Source of the DNA: Atherinomorus stipes
Taxonomy: Eukaryota > Chordata > Actinopteri > Atheriniformes > Atherinidae
Direction of reading: 5' to 3'
NCBI GenBank assembly: GCA_023101725.1
Contig: JALJCO010012637.1
Span: 868,001-932,000 of the forward strand
Length of the DNA stretch: 64,000 nt
Each line of letters begins with the position of its first letter. Position 1 is the stretch's first letter. Both the position numbers and the translations under genes were made by a program. The notes beneath the pieces are model-generated. The model was not told the origin of the DNA. It saw nothing but the letters and a program-made list of their open reading frames with translations, and made no database searches. Positions 21,108 to 33,012 of this stretch are shown here, in pieces.

Positions 21108-22412
21108 GGGTCTCATTTATAAAACTGTGCGTAGGATCTTTCCTAAAAGTGTACGTGCACCCAAAACCAAAAGTTTGCGTACGCCAAAAAATATTCAGAT
21201 TTATAAAACTGCGCACGCACAGATCCAAGCAATGTCCCCTTTAAAATCACAATCTTCCTGGAAGATTGCACAAGTGAATTGGGCCTCTTACACACCCACA
21301 ATCTACCGTAAATTGTCAATGCAAAGTATGTTATGGATATTTCTGCATATGAATGAGCCAGCTGCTCTGTGGCATTTAAAGCTTAATTCCTGGCAACCGA
21401 AAAGACAATAATATGTCATTTCGCGGAAACTGAAGTGCAGGTGCTTGTTGGTGAGGTGGAGCCTCACAAAAACATTTTATTTGGGCGTCAAAGTGGAATC
21501 ACGGATAAAGGAAAGTCTGCTGAGTGGCAGCATGTACGTGTGGCGGTGAATGATGTAACAGAGGTCTGTTCCAGAAGTTGTGCTGTGAACTGTGGAAAAC
21601 ACAGAACCCCCCATGTTACCCACATCTAAACACCTCCGCCGGTCTTTGGTGCCGCCGATGGCTCCACCGCGGAGCGCGCTGTGGTCAGCAGCTGCTGATG
21701 CAGCGGGGTGGGCTGCATCAGCACAAGTAAATCTGCTTATTAGCCAGTCATCATCATTGGGCCAGGAAATCCCGGTGAATCCCTGAAAACGCGTTCCCTT
21801 CTAAATCTCCCATCTGTAGGTCCTCCAGCAGCACCGATGCGCAGCATTACCAACGAGTGTCTCCAGGTGTTAACATGTTTACATCAGTCTGGTTGCCACG
21901 CACCTTGTCAGAATCTGTGTGTTAATGTGGTAAATAAATCACCCTGATGATCATTGGGTAGAGGAATGTGATAGTAAGAAAACTTTGATGAAATGTTGAT
22001 TTATCATGTAAGTTTGCTTACAGGCCATTTTATTTATTTGAAAGGTTCTTACAGTTTTACTGTAGCTCACCTGCAGCATAAATAAGACTGCTGGTTTGAG
22101 TCCTAAAGTCAATCTACAATTAAAATTTGATATGAAGGGGGAATTAAATGTTTGCGTGTGGCAAGACATAAGGAGAGTTTGGACGGGGCTCGATCCCCAG
22201 TCTCTTGTTTAGAAGTCATGTGGCTGTAATCGTTCTCACCTTGTCACAATTGTATCCTAAATGTGCGGAAGCAAGGTCTGTTTGCTTAAAGTTACGCACA
22301 TTCCTACTCTAGCTTTTATTTTATAACTTCCAACTCTTGCTTAAGAAGTTGCATACACACTTCCAAGCCCGGTTTTGTGCATAAGCAAGCTTTATACTGT
22401 AAATGCGTCCCC
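21108..22412 (+). mobile_element. PIF/Harbinger-like element with Myb-domain relic
   Basis: The left end GGGTCTCATTTATAAAACTG, then GTGCGTAGGATC and repeated TTGCGTACGC/CTGCGCACGCAC words, is a pattern I recall from fish Harbinger families. The right end, read in reverse (GGGGACGCATTTACAGTATA), is its imperfect inverse. No clear TWA duplication is visible, so the limits are approximate. The only coding remnant is the Myb/SANT-like fragment at 21414-21620; the transposase is missing. Confidence 0.6.
21414..21620 (+). pseudogene. Harbinger Myb/SANT-like DNA-binding protein relic
   Basis: The frame reads HFAETEVQVLVGEVEPHKNI, then LFGRQSGITDKGKSAEWQHV, then RVAVNDV. This fits the N-terminal trihelix/Myb domain of the accessory protein of PIF/Harbinger elements (pattern F-E-LV-EV---K--LFG---GIT-K-K--EWQ-V--AVN-V). 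The next helix, with its KKKW-D-K motif, is lost in a frameshifted segment, so the protein is broken. No start codon is required for this call; it is a fragment. Confidence 0.75.
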
Positions 22413-22643
22413 TGGACCTTATTTCTAGGAGTTTATAGGTGCATTTACTCACTGGTAAAATTTCTGCATCACTTTGACTCCCTCATAGGATATTTTGTTG
22501 AGTCACCCTCCATAAAACTGCAACGATGGTACCAATAAAGTAGCAAAACAAGAACTTCCCACACACACACTTTACATTTATTTCATTCATTCTAGCTGCC
22601 CCCAAAATACAGTAAACTGTAAAAAGCTCTTTCACTTTCAACG

Positions 22644-22730
22644 AGGGTTGTCACAATAGTCGAATTTTAAACTTGATACTCATACCACTTAATGTACTCG
22701 ATACTACTAAATACTATGCAGGGAAAAGTA
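22644..22730 (+). mobile_element. hAT-like element fragment (GGGTTGTCACAATA end)
   Basis: AGGGTTGTCACAATAGTCGA, followed by repeated ATACT-CGATACT words, is the form of one end of a hAT-like element in fish. No opposite end is found. The right limit is uncertain. Confidence 0.4.
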
Positions 22731-24766
22731 AAATCTAAGAATCATAAATTGCTTTATATTAACAGTTCCCCAAAGTAAGTTCTTCTGCTTGGCGCATCAG
22801 CTCTTTCTCTAAGTGAGAAATATGAGCACCAACACTAAATTTACGGACGCCACATTACACTTCCATATATTTCAGTCTCAGTTGATACATTTAAGTCAAT
22901 TGCATTACTGGGATGTTGTTCACAGGTGATGGTAGGATGGAGTGAGAGATGAACTAAAGGACTGGTAAGTTGTCACTAGGAGGGCGTTGCAAATGCAAAG
23001 CTTTCCATTTCTGGTCCACCTTCATTTTAGCCGTCACCTGTGGTCACAAGATTTCTTAGTGCCTGAGAAAATGAGACTGAAGATGCAGGCAGTTGAAATG
23101 ATTCACTTGGAGAAGAGTTGCTGCTCCTCTGCCTAAGAGATCCAGCTGAGATGGTTCAGCATCTAATTAGGATGCTTACTGGTTCCCCCCCTGGTAGAGA
23201 TTCTTTGGGCACATCCAATTGGGAGAAAATCTTGTGGCAGACTAAGAACTTGCTGGAGGGATTATGTATCCCTTCCAGCCTGGGAACACCTCAGGATTTC
23301 CCAGTTGGAGCTAGATGTCACTAGACCTTGGAAAAGTGGAGGAAATGAATCAATCATGGATTATTTTCATAATTATTTTCAGTGTTTTAATTGTTTGCAA
23401 TGCAAATTTAATTAACAAACAACTTCTCTTTAACGTGACAGTAATGGTTTCTCAACTTTTGAGTCTGCTTGTTAGTAGTTTGTAGATTTGGTTCACAGGT
23501 TCCACAATTAAAAACCACGTTTAAAGCAGAATAATAACAGAATACATCTTGACTAATTAGTTTATTTCCTAACCACACATCTAACCTAGACTGGAAGCTG
23601 GCTTGACCACAGCGTAGCTAATATTTACTGAGGTTGTATTACATTTTCTGTTTTAATAAAACGATTGTGGAGTGGTTCATCTCGCTGTGTGCACCATTAT
23701 AATAAATTGCACCCTTTTTGATTGATGAATATCAGTGCAAATTATGTGTGACAGTGTTTCTGGGCTGAGCTGATATTTTTGGAAATGTTTCAGGAAGGCA
23801 TCATGTTATTTACATTTTGCCAGTCGTCTCTTGTTCCAGCCAGATTAGTCTTTAAAGTATTTATTGGTTGGAAAAAAAAGAGCAATTAATTCAACCAGAT
23901 GGTGAAAATTTAAGCTATTTAGATGATAAATTATTGATCATCAATTATGACTAAATACAACATTAATATGCATGATGGAGAATATCGTGTAAAAATTAAA
24001 CAGGAAAACAGTTTTGCATTAAAGGTCAGGTGTAGGTTTTTTTCAGTGCACAGAGGGAAAAGGACAGGCTTGAGTCTTCTCGGGCATCTCCAAACTAGCA
24101 TCACTTACCCCCACCCCATCCCGGAAGCAGGAGACGGAGACACCCTGCCACCTTGCCTTCCACCTCACTGCCTATCAGTTCACCCACTTCCCCTGACTGA
24201 GCCACTGGCTCTGGATGATCTGGCTAATCTCCATGATTCACATACTAAAAGCACACACAAGCACAGGAGAGGAAATTAGCAAAGAGAAAGGGGGGATAGG
24301 TTGGGGGGACTCTCTTTTCCCCCCTGTTTTCTTTTTCTATTTCTCTTTCTCTTTCTCTCTCCTCTCCTCTCCCCCTCCCCTCTGTTCTTGCTCACCACCG
24401 GAGAACTTTGAAATAATTTGCATCTCATGGGTTTTTTTATTTTTTACACATTCCATTTTCCAACTAAATGGGACATCTGTTTGAGAAAAGGAAGATTTGC
24501 CACTGTTGCCAAGGCAACTATCACTCTGAAAAGAGGGGAGGGGGTTAGGTTGTGGTAGGGGGGGAAAAGTTGAACAGCTTTTACAGACAAAATTAGACTT
24601 TAGTGAAATATCCCTGCATGGCATACGGCAGCCATTCCCCCTCGATTTCTCTCTCCCCATTGTTCGTGCTGTCGTCATTATCTTTTCATCACCTTTCATG
24701 CCCGTCCTCTGTCTCTTAATCATCTTTTCTTTTACACAACTTAGTATTTTTCATTTGTTTTCCTGC
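22731..24766. other. Intron stretch with one LINE scrap and otherwise nothing recognised
   Basis: Apart from the LINE-like scrap at 23113-23330, nothing can be named. The part at 24030-24680 is mixed in composition, with a CTCT-rich tract at 24330-24380 and a G-rich one at 24535-24570, and shows no repeat end. Confidence 0.4.
23113..23330 (+). pseudogene. 3' end of a non-LTR retrotransposon reverse transcriptase frame
   Basis: GAGTTGCTGCTCCTCTGCC, then GCTGAGATGGTTCAGCATCT, CTGGAGGGATTATGTATCCC, CCAGCCTGGGAACACCTCAG and CCCAGTTGGAGCTAGATGTC follow the order of a known LINE C-terminal coding segment (a RWFGH-RM ... RW-DYV ... LAWE-LGIP--EL pattern). Indels and stops break it. The clade is not certain; it is a 5'-truncated copy typical of LINE insertions. 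Confidence 0.6.
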
Positions 24767-24796
24767 CATACTGTAAGGATAAGTCCTTACAGTATG
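24767..24796. repeat. Perfect 13-bp stem with 4-base loop
   Basis: CATACTGTAAGGA is followed by TAAG and the exact reverse complement TCCTTACAGTATG. It is the most exact small hairpin seen in the window. No run of T follows to suggest a terminator, and none is expected in a vertebrate intron. It may be the fused ends of a lost miniature element. Confidence 0.8.
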
Positions 24797-24904
24797 TCTT
24801 TCTTTCTCTTCCCTTCATGCTGGCATCAACAGAAACATCAGTGTGAAATCTGCCTCCATTTAAAGGCCTGAACTATCGTTTTTAGACCACACCTGAACTC
24901 TCAT

Positions 24905-25436
24905 AGTGTTTTCTAGACAATAAGTCGCTCCGGAGTATAAGTCACATTAGCCCAAAAAAATGGCATGAAGAGGAAAAGAACATAGGTAAGTCAAACTGGA
25001 CTATAAGTAGTATTTGTTTATTTAGAATAGGGTGATTTTCGCATTTTTCATTTTCAAACTTATTTGTTACTGCTAAAAATTCCCCAATCAATCCAAATCC
25101 AAAGTTAAATGATCATAAACATCACAAATAAGAAGGATAAACATGTTTTTTGTGGATTTGTTCCACCGCACAGGCAGTACAGCCAGATGTCCAAAATGAA
25201 CTCCTCTTGCTGAGATAAGGCTGTTTTGGGATTTTTGCCCTCGGAGCAGAATATATTTGTCACAAGCCTACACTTCCCTCATGTCACTTTAAACGGTAAT
25301 GTTTCCTCGGTTCATGTCAGTCAATATGAATTCACACCTCTACTATATATTTTTATATATAAGTCACACTGTACTATAAGTCGCAGGAGCTGCCAAACTA
25401 TGAAAAAAGTGTGACTTGTAGTCCAGGGAATATGGT
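24905..25436. mobile_element. Inverted-repeat element with TATAAGTCGC motifs
   Basis: The left end AGTGTTTTCTAGACAATAAG then TCGCTCCGGAGTATAAGTC, and the right end read in reverse (ACCATATTCCCTGGACTACA then AGTCACAC) are diverged copies of the fish terminus ACC-TATTTTC-GGACTATAAGTCGC. Further internal copies of the motif (GGACTATAAGTAG, TGTACTATAAGTCGC) occur. There is no coding remnant. The superfamily is not certain to me. Confidence 0.65.
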
Positions 25437-25639
25437 AATATCTTTTCTTGTGACCAACTTCACTCTTCCTGGTAAACTGTCATTAATAAGAACAGGAGGG
25501 GACAAATGTATTTTTCCTGTATCTTTGAATGCAGGTTAAGTGATGATATTATTACCACACTGACAGGAATGAAGGGTGAGTTTGTGCTCAGGGGAAAAGG
25601 GTTTTCCTGGTGGCACTGAAAAATGCTGCAAGATGCAAT

Positions 25640-25760
25640 CCAGACTGTACACAGGGTGGGAAAGGATGTCCTGCCTTTCCTTGACAATTTCTAAAAGAGT
25701 GGAAGAGATGCTGGAAGTATGAAGCATGGTGGTGGCAGTATCATGCTGTGGGGGTCATTT
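25640..25760 (+). pseudogene. Short Tc1-type transposase fragment
   Basis: GAAGCATGGTGGTGGCAGTA followed by TCATGCTGTGGGGGTCATTT encodes the conserved KHGGGS-MLWG segment of Tc1-type transposases. No flanking transposase motifs or terminal repeats are evident in the next few hundred bases, so it is a scrap of an old copy. Confidence 0.6.
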
Positions 25761-26002
25761 ACTCACTGTAAGAACAGACAGCCCCATTAACACCAAATTA
25801 GTTATACTAGTTATATATGCCTGTAGTTGGCTTTTGGGATGTTTGAAAAACAAGATCCACCTCCTTTAAGTTGAAACGGTGCTAATCTGAACGATGAGTT
25901 GACTCACAACTTTAAGGCAGCTTTTGTACTTTCGTTTCTAAGTTGAAGACGTTTGAAATTTAATTCAGTGCTAATAGCTCTCTAGTCAGAATTGAGGGAA
26001 AG

Positions 26003-26470
26003 ATTAGCCTCGCGAGATCAGGATGGTCTCGCGAGCTTCCGGTTTTCACTCGCAGATCAGTCTGGCTACTTTCCGTTGAAGAGAATTTGGAGCAGTTCAC
26101 CAAATCAACGTCCAATCAGCGTTGGCTTTGAGGTGGGTTGAGGTGTGACGCAACGAGAAGCGATAGTCCAGTCTAAACAACATGGCGGCTTCAGCAGATG
26201 AAACTAGCGTCAGCGTGGCTATCGCTCAAGTTTTATCGGAATTACTGCCAACATGTTTCTTGTTTGCTAAGCTAACGAGCCATTGCCGGCAGCAGCAAGA
26301 GTAGCCTGGCTTATGGTTGTGTTTTAGTAGTCGCTCTGTTAGTACGTATATGCTCCGTTGATCTGATTGGTTGATTTGGCCTGTCTATTACCAACATAGG
26401 TGGTGATAGACAGATGGCTTATCCAATCAGCTAACTAGTATTTTCATCCCTTCCCAAAACTACTCCAACA
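26003..26470 (+). repeat. Interspersed repeat starting with two CTCGCGAG palindromes
   Basis: The block opens TTAGCCTCGCGAGATCAGG, then ATGGTCTCGCGAGCTTCCGG, and runs through CAGATCAGTCTGGCTACTTT, CCAATCAGCGTTGGCTTTGA, AACATGGCGGCTTCAGC and GATCTGATTGGTTGATTTGG. I recall dispersed fish copies beginning GCCTCG-GAGA-CAG--TGGTCT, so this is taken as a repeat. The CTCGCGAG palindromes at 26009-26016 and 26028-26035 resemble the TCTCGCGAGA element bound by BANP, and AACATGGCGGC resembles a YY1 site, each short of a full match or untested. Confidence 0.5.
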
Positions 26471-27799
26471 GATAATTCCCAGAAGGATATGCGAGAGTAA
26501 ATCCATCTGGGGGAGTCAAGTTAGGGAAAGATGGGTGGTGTGTTTTTTTTTTCAGTAAAAATCTGATGTCGGAGAGAAAAAGGGTTAGGTAAAGAGAAAA
26601 TGTGAGGGGGAAGGGGGGTGCTGTCTTAACAGCAGAAAAAATCACATCTCTGGGGGTGTTTGTTTTGTTTTCAATGTTCACTAGTTTCTTGGTTTCATTT
26701 CATGCTCTGTTAACATTTTCTAGTTAGAATCAGTTTGGCTTTTCATATCTATTGCTACTGTACTGTGTGTATTCAGTTAGCCTTTCTCTGTATCTTTTTA
26801 ACTTTATTAATCAATTAATATCAATATTTTTTATCTTGTAGTCTGTTTCCTTTTTCCACTGTTTTTTTGCATCCTCTCTTTGCGTCTCACCTGCGGCTTG
26901 CTCTACAACATTGTGAATACACTGGCTCTTAAAACAATGAACAAAATTAGTAATAATGTCAGTGATTGTGTAGGTTGACGGTGCAATTAAAAAAGAATAG
27001 ATGGGCATGGTTTATCAGTTTCATGATGGTGTTATGCAGAGAGATGTCAAGTACATGATTTCCATAAAAAAAGCACACTTTAACACCCATTGTTGTATCC
27101 TGCCAGCATTTGTTTATGTGTCACATAACCGTGAGTAACAGCACATAATTATAAAGCACCGCTGCATTCAAGTAGTGCTCAAAATGCATCAGTGGCTTCT
27201 AGCCCAACCTGCTATTGAGTCCAATAACTGGAGAGAGGGAACGAGTGGACACTTCAAACACAGCACATCGCAGGTTTTCCCTTCTGTATATATGCTGCTG
27301 GGGTTTCTTTGCTCAATGGCAGACCGTCACATTTTCATGTTACAAATCAGTATTGCTCCTTCTACTAGACTGTTTTTTTAATCAATCAGGTTTATATTTT
27401 TGTTTCCTGAATTTCTTATTTTAAAACACTTGGTCAAGTATCAGGAGTGCCTTGTTTCAGATGCAGCTGTGTGTCCTGTTTGTATTTTGATACCTCATCT
27501 CTACCTTTCTCTCCACCTTATGGAAAAACTGTCATTGTAATTGTCTATATTGTTTAAATAGATGTTTCGGTGTTGTTTGGATAAAAAATCCACTAGTTTG
27601 AGGATGACTCAGAAAATATTCTGAACCAGCTATTGTAGTAAAACTCAGGGTGTCTCTCTGCTTTTACACAAACCCCCAAACTGTAATTATAATAAAAAGG
27701 TAGCCAGAGGCTAAAACTGCATGGAAGTAACTTTTAAACAATGAAGTAATATTTACTGTTGTAGGCTCAAAATTATAGAGACAATTGTTTCTTCTGATT

Positions 27800-28022
27800 T
27801 TTAAGTCTCATCTAAGAACACATTTTTATTCTTTGGCTTTTAATTTCTAATGAGAATTCAGCTTTTTTTTTTAATTTTCACATTTTAACTCTTTTTTTTT
27901 TCTTTTAGATTTTATTTAAAATTGTTTTGTCGGCATTTCTGATACTTTAATTGCTTTTTAATGTTCAGCTCTTTGGACATGAGCAGTTGATATAAATGTT
28001 CTCTATAAATAAACTTGACTTT
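27800..28022 (+). mobile_element. LINE 3' tail
   Basis: TTTTTAAGTCTCATCTAAGA, then ACACATTTTTATTCTTTGGC, corresponds to the last residues (LKTHLFSLAF type) of fish LINE reverse transcriptases. The end GATATAAATGTTCTCTATAA, then ATAAACTTGACTTTG, matches the usual CTATAAATAAA-TTGA 3' terminus of such elements. T-rich decay lies between. Confidence 0.55.
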
Positions 28023-28315
28023 GCCTTTCCCCAAAGGGAAAAAATAAAAGAAACAGAACATTTTTTTATATCATTCAGTTATAAAAGAAAAGAAGAAGGA
28101 AGTGACGAATTGTACCAGTTTGTGATAAACTGATCTGATTTGAGCTTGGAGAAAAATATAAAATGCTAAAGTTTTGTCCTAAAACAGCAAAGCACCTGCA
28201 GAGCACACTACTTTCGGAACTTTGCAAAGTCATATTTATGTTTAAGACATGACATCACGAGTAGCAAAGACTGCATGAAAGGGGCAGAACATCTTAGATT
28301 GTTCATCTTCATTAA

Positions 28316-29040
28316 AGGTAGAATCCAGAGTTTCCCCCCGTTTCTGTTTGTAAAGACTATTCAAATCCAGAGCCCCTCCCCGCGGGTTAATGGCCGCTTC
28401 ACTCTTCAGCCACAAACCTCTCCTTCAAAGCTGGGAATGGGTGACAGCCAACAACATTTACCCCAGTTTCTGAGTGTGCACTATCTAAACCTCTTTTCGC
28501 TGCACAATACTTTTTTTAAATTTTTTTTTTACTTGTCCTGTCCAGCATCGTGGCGAGCAGAATGGTGATCTGGTTGCTTTATTGTGTCGAACAGTTTTGC
28601 TTTGCCAGGGGGAGCTTTATGAACACAAGGCTCCCCTTGATATCCTGTTTATTGATTTTATTTCTTTAATTGCACAATACTTCCTTTTCTTCGCTGCTTC
28701 CCTCTTTGTTTCTTGTTTTGTTTTGTTTTTTTAGAATTTGAGTGAATCTGGTGTCTGCTCCAGTCGATGAGTTTATCCCAATGAGCTTCAAAGTTGGTTT
28801 ATCCCCACATAGCGCTACGCTTTTAGCTCTGGCATTGGCTGGAGACAAATACGCAGATCTCCACCCAGAAATGTCCCGAACACACCAAAACAAAAAGAAA
28901 AGATGAAATACCGTCAGGGGGAGGGGGGTTGTAAACAAATTGCCACTTGAGAGTAGAGGCCTACAGGTGCAGATTGAGACAGATTTCACTTGCACAAGCC
29001 CAGTGTTTATTTTTTAGGGGGAAAACTCTGGATTCTACCT
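28316..29040. mobile_element. piggyBac-like non-autonomous element with matching ends and TTAA target site
   Basis: TTAA at 28312-28315 and at 29041-29044 borders inverted repeats of about 24 bp. The left end is AGGTAGAATCCAGAGTTT followed by CCCCCC; the right end read in reverse is AGGTAGAATCCAGAGTTTTC followed by CCCC. The first 18 bases match exactly, which suggests a fairly young insertion. The 725-bp interior has no transposase frame. TTAA duplication with an AG-starting inverted repeat is the piggyBac signature. Confidence 0.8.
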
Positions 29041-29044
29041 TTAA

Positions 29045-31146
29045 CTACATGCAAAAAATAGATGAATCTTGTCGTAAACATAGATGTATGTATGTATTAA
29101 AGATTCCATCAGACTGTAAGGTTAGTGAAGGGATTTTCCACCTGCAGTAAACTGTTTGGTGCAGCCGGATATCAGCCTGGTTTTTGGTTTGGTTTGTCAG
29201 ATGTGAGTTTTCCATCAAACTATCTGAGTGCAGCTAACTCACTCTGCTCCCAGATACCCCACACAGGCCTGGATTAGACCTTTATATATTTTCAATGCAC
29301 ACATCACCTCATCCAGCTCCCGCTGAGCTCATCGTACCTTCATACATACATGCTGCAGCATCCTCCTCCTCCTCCTCCTACACCGAGGAAGGCTTAGGCA
29401 GTGTTGGAAACCATGTGCTCAAATCCAGCAATTCCTAATCCCCATGCACATCCAACACACTCTCCGGGCCTTCACAGAGACTCCCGCACTCATCCTCTTT
29501 TCCATGTTATGTTTGTCTGCCCATCTGTGTGTCTTCATTTCACTCTTCTTCTCCACCTTCCCCCCTCCCATTCTCATTTTTCAACATACTTCTCACAACG
29601 AAGACAACTTTAATTTTTTTTTCTTTTCTTTTTAAGCTCATTTGCGTTTTTCCACGTCGCCATTCCCTCCAGTTGAGAGCAGTCTCCTGCGGGAGCTCAT
29701 TATCGCCGGGCATGAAGTTGACTGTCAGGGTCTCAGCTGATTTGTCACAACCCAGCTTCCTCCTGCCGCTGAGCCCAGCAGATTGCGGGTGTTGAGCGGC
29801 GTACGTATGTCTGTGGGTGGGGAGTCGGGTAGAGTCCGAGTTGGAGGGATTGTTTAGAGCTGCTTGCTCCAGGGACCACGGGGAAGTATTTTCTATGGCC
29901 TGCGCTTGTCAGCGTCTTGTTTCGTGACAGCGAGGGGACAGCTGTAACTCGCGTTGCACATGTTGAAGTCGCTTCCTCCCGGCATTTGTCATGTTTCTGG
30001 TACCATTACAGTAATTCATGCTGTTTTGTTTAGGGCTTTGCATTGCATGGTGAAATGGAACATCGATAATTTAGCAAATGCATGAAACAGACAGGAAAGT
30101 AGAGTAGAAAAGGATTTGTGACACAAGCAGACATTTTTTTTAGCTTGTTGAATTCATCAGAATAAGCAGGTCTCAGTTTCACTCCTGTCAGCTTTTTAAG
30201 GATTATTATGAGATAGATGAAAATAAGGATTTGGCTCAGGAATTTTGGATTTTGAATTGTACTATACGTCATCAAAAAGACCTTCAAAAACCTACAAAGT
30301 TTCTAGATTCAACAATTAAATTAATCATTAAATGCAAGTGAATGAATGAATGAGGAAATTACCATGCTTTCTTGCCTTATGAGCTGAAAAACTTTGCAAA
30401 AAAGGGGGAAAAATAGAAAATATGATCCCAAACCACAAATAATTAATTCTGAATTATAACTGAAAATAACATTTGCCTAAATATATTTTAAAGAAAGAGG
30501 TCAGACTGAATTAAGATGAAAAAAATCTCCTGCAACAGACTTTAAAACACAAAATCTATTCAAATATTTTCTTGTGTGCGTGTGTGCCTTCAGTGGAAGA
30601 TGGTTTTATCACAGTCTGCAGTTTAACATTGAATCAACAAATAGCTCGATCAGACTCCCTGTTGGTTCGGCTCATCCGAAATGACACAAATCTGTCTTTT
30701 TCAGGACTGGAATCAGTTTGGGCTCTGCTGACATCAAATTTGATTGGAGACAAAAACAGCTGGTGAGAGAAAAAAGGAGATGAGGAGGATGTCTGTCAGA
30801 AAAGAGGAGCAGGAACAGGGGAATTAACTGTTCGTATGTCTGTGTTTATTCCCTCTCTCTGTATGCCGGTCGATATCCCACTTTCCCCTCCGTTTGTCTT
30901 CCTTTCACTTCTTACATTTTTCTTTGTTTGCCATTTCTCATTCTTGAAGTTTTGCTCCCCCGCCTCTCACGCTCCCCCTCCTTTCACTGACAGTGGTTCT
31001 TATTAAAAATAGGAAACATCGGGTAGACTGAGACCTGCCAGAGATGTCCCTGCATGTCCAAAGAACTTTTCATCTGTATGAATAATACATGCATGAACAG
31101 GAACGGTTTGCAAAATACAAATATGACACGTGAAAGTTTATATACT
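29045..31146. other. Intron stretch without gene or repeat I can name
   Basis: The part at 29250-29960 is relatively GC-rich for this intron and has a CTC-rich tract (29360-29382). The part at 30030-31140 is AT-rich. No frame has a domain I recognise. Confidence 0.4.
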
Positions 31147-31148
31147 TA

Positions 31149-31638
31149 CAGTCGTCCTCAAAATTATTCATACCCTACAATTAAAGAAAAGGATATATTC
31201 ACAATACTAATTCAAATAACAAGAGATTAAAGACACTAATGATAGATAAAAATTTACTTAATTATAATTCAGTGAAACAGAATATTGATTTTGAATTATG
31301 GTGGGAAATAATCATTTAAAAAAACAAACAAGCAAAACTATCCCAAACACATTAGAGCACCTTTGAACAGTGGACCAAAATACCTGTCAACAGGTGCAGA
31401 AGTTTTTTTGAACATTGATTGCAGTGATTTCCTCAATAATAATTTGGCTTTGGAGCGCTTGTTTTATTTTTTGTTTGTTTATTTGTAATATTTATTATGA
31501 ACCAAAATTCAAAATCAGTGTCATGATTTTCACAGAATTTTTATTTATTATTACTTTTGTCAGTTTCATCTTATTTCACTGACAGCTGATTTTCTCCCTT
31601 ATTTAATTGGAGGATATGAACCATTTTGAGGACGACTG
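31149..31638. mobile_element. Tc1/mariner-type miniature element with TA target duplication
   Basis: The left end CAGTCGTCCTCAAAATTATT and the right end read in reverse (CAGTCGTCCTCAAAATGGTT) match at 18 of 20 positions, with TA directly outside each (31147-31148 and 31639-31640). The interior of about 450 bp is AT-rich, keeps no transposase motif and ends in long T/A tracts. CAGTxGxCCTCAAAA is the terminus of a common Tc1/mariner-like family. Confidence 0.8.
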
Positions 31639-32972
31639 TAACAGCGCTCAGTTTAATAACAGAAATCATCATGAAATTTATTGATAATTCCAAATTTTGA
31701 GCACTTCCTGCTGGACAGGAGCTGCTTGTCACACATGAAAACAGACTCTGGTCTGGCCCAAATGATTGACTCATAAACACGCTTTACAGAGCCTGGGAAC
31801 AACATGCCGAGGAGGGAACCAACTGCAACCTGCACAGTTGAGGGGGACATGCATTTTGTTGACTATTGCAATAACAATAATTACCTCCAGTTTATTAGCA
31901 AATACCTCAATAGATGGGGCAAATCTCAAATGTATTAAAAAGGGCTGTATTCAGCTCACTAGCTGTGCATGCTAGTTAAACAGGCAGAAATGTTGCACGC
32001 AAATTTTTCAAGTAATCTGTTACCAGCTGTTTTCTTAGATAAACATTTTATCACTGTTGGCATTTCAATGAATCAGCCTGTGTGTGTTTTGTTGCTTCAA
32101 AACATCTAAAAAAGCAGAAGGAGAGGGCATTGGTGGACAAAAGTGGTGATATTGTGAAACATCTGCAGGCTAAGCTAAGCTCTGCAACATTGGTGAGTCC
32201 ACCAGAGCTATTGTACAGCCTCAAAACAAGAAAGGCTAGCCATCAACTTGGATAAAGTCGCTCCTCAGAGGGAAATTCACCCCTCCTTTCTGCAAGATCG
32301 TTTCACTTTGCATCGTGCTTATTCTTGATTTGGTTAATTTTTGAATGCTAGCATTTATAAAGTGCTATAGAGAAGACATGTATCTGTCATTCCTGTTGTT
32401 AGCACTTAAAGGTAAATGATGGCCAACTGCTTAAACAGTCAAACAGCATTCTAATAAGTCGTCTTTCTTAGCAAGTAATGCAGTAATGTAATCACACATT
32501 AATTATTCTATTAAGTTAATATCATAATAATGTAAATATTAATTATATTGTGCAGCCGTACAGGTCAAGTGTTTGAAAATAAGGTTCATCTCTGGATGTT
32601 TTTGGTATACAAGTAACACACCCTGGAAATGTCTGTGTCATCACTTTTGTGTGCGGTCGTGTGAAATCTGAACATTGGCGCGCACACCAGGCTGAGCTCA
32701 CACACACATGTATGCACAGACAGAGAAACAGGGAAACACTCTTCTGTAGCGTTTCTTGGTGTCCTCTCACTGTTTCTTTGATTAATCTCAATCAGTTCAT
32801 GTGTGTGCGTGCGCATATGTGTGTGTGTGTCAAATGGACAGATGTCCCCACTCTCTGTCCCACAGATGGGCCCTGTGATGCCAAAGTGTCTTTGTCCAGA
32901 TTTCACAGGATGCTTGGATACTTATAATCAAACTAAACCCAACTGGGCCCACTGCTGAGTGAGTGCACATTT

Positions 32973-32974
<2 letters not shown>

Positions 32975-33011
<37 letters not shown>
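32975..33011. repeat. (TG)n microsatellite
   Basis: Eighteen uninterrupted TG units, the longest dinucleotide repeat in the window. Further CA/TG-rich DNA lies at 32695-32830 and 33155-33210. It is long enough to be length-variable between individuals. Confidence 0.95.

Positions 33012-33012
<1 letters not shown>

Noticed and set aside
28310..29046. A small CpG-rich promoter suggested by the GCCCCTCCCCGCGGG stretch
   Set aside because: The segment lies wholly within a TTAA-flanked transposon and has no gene start nearby.
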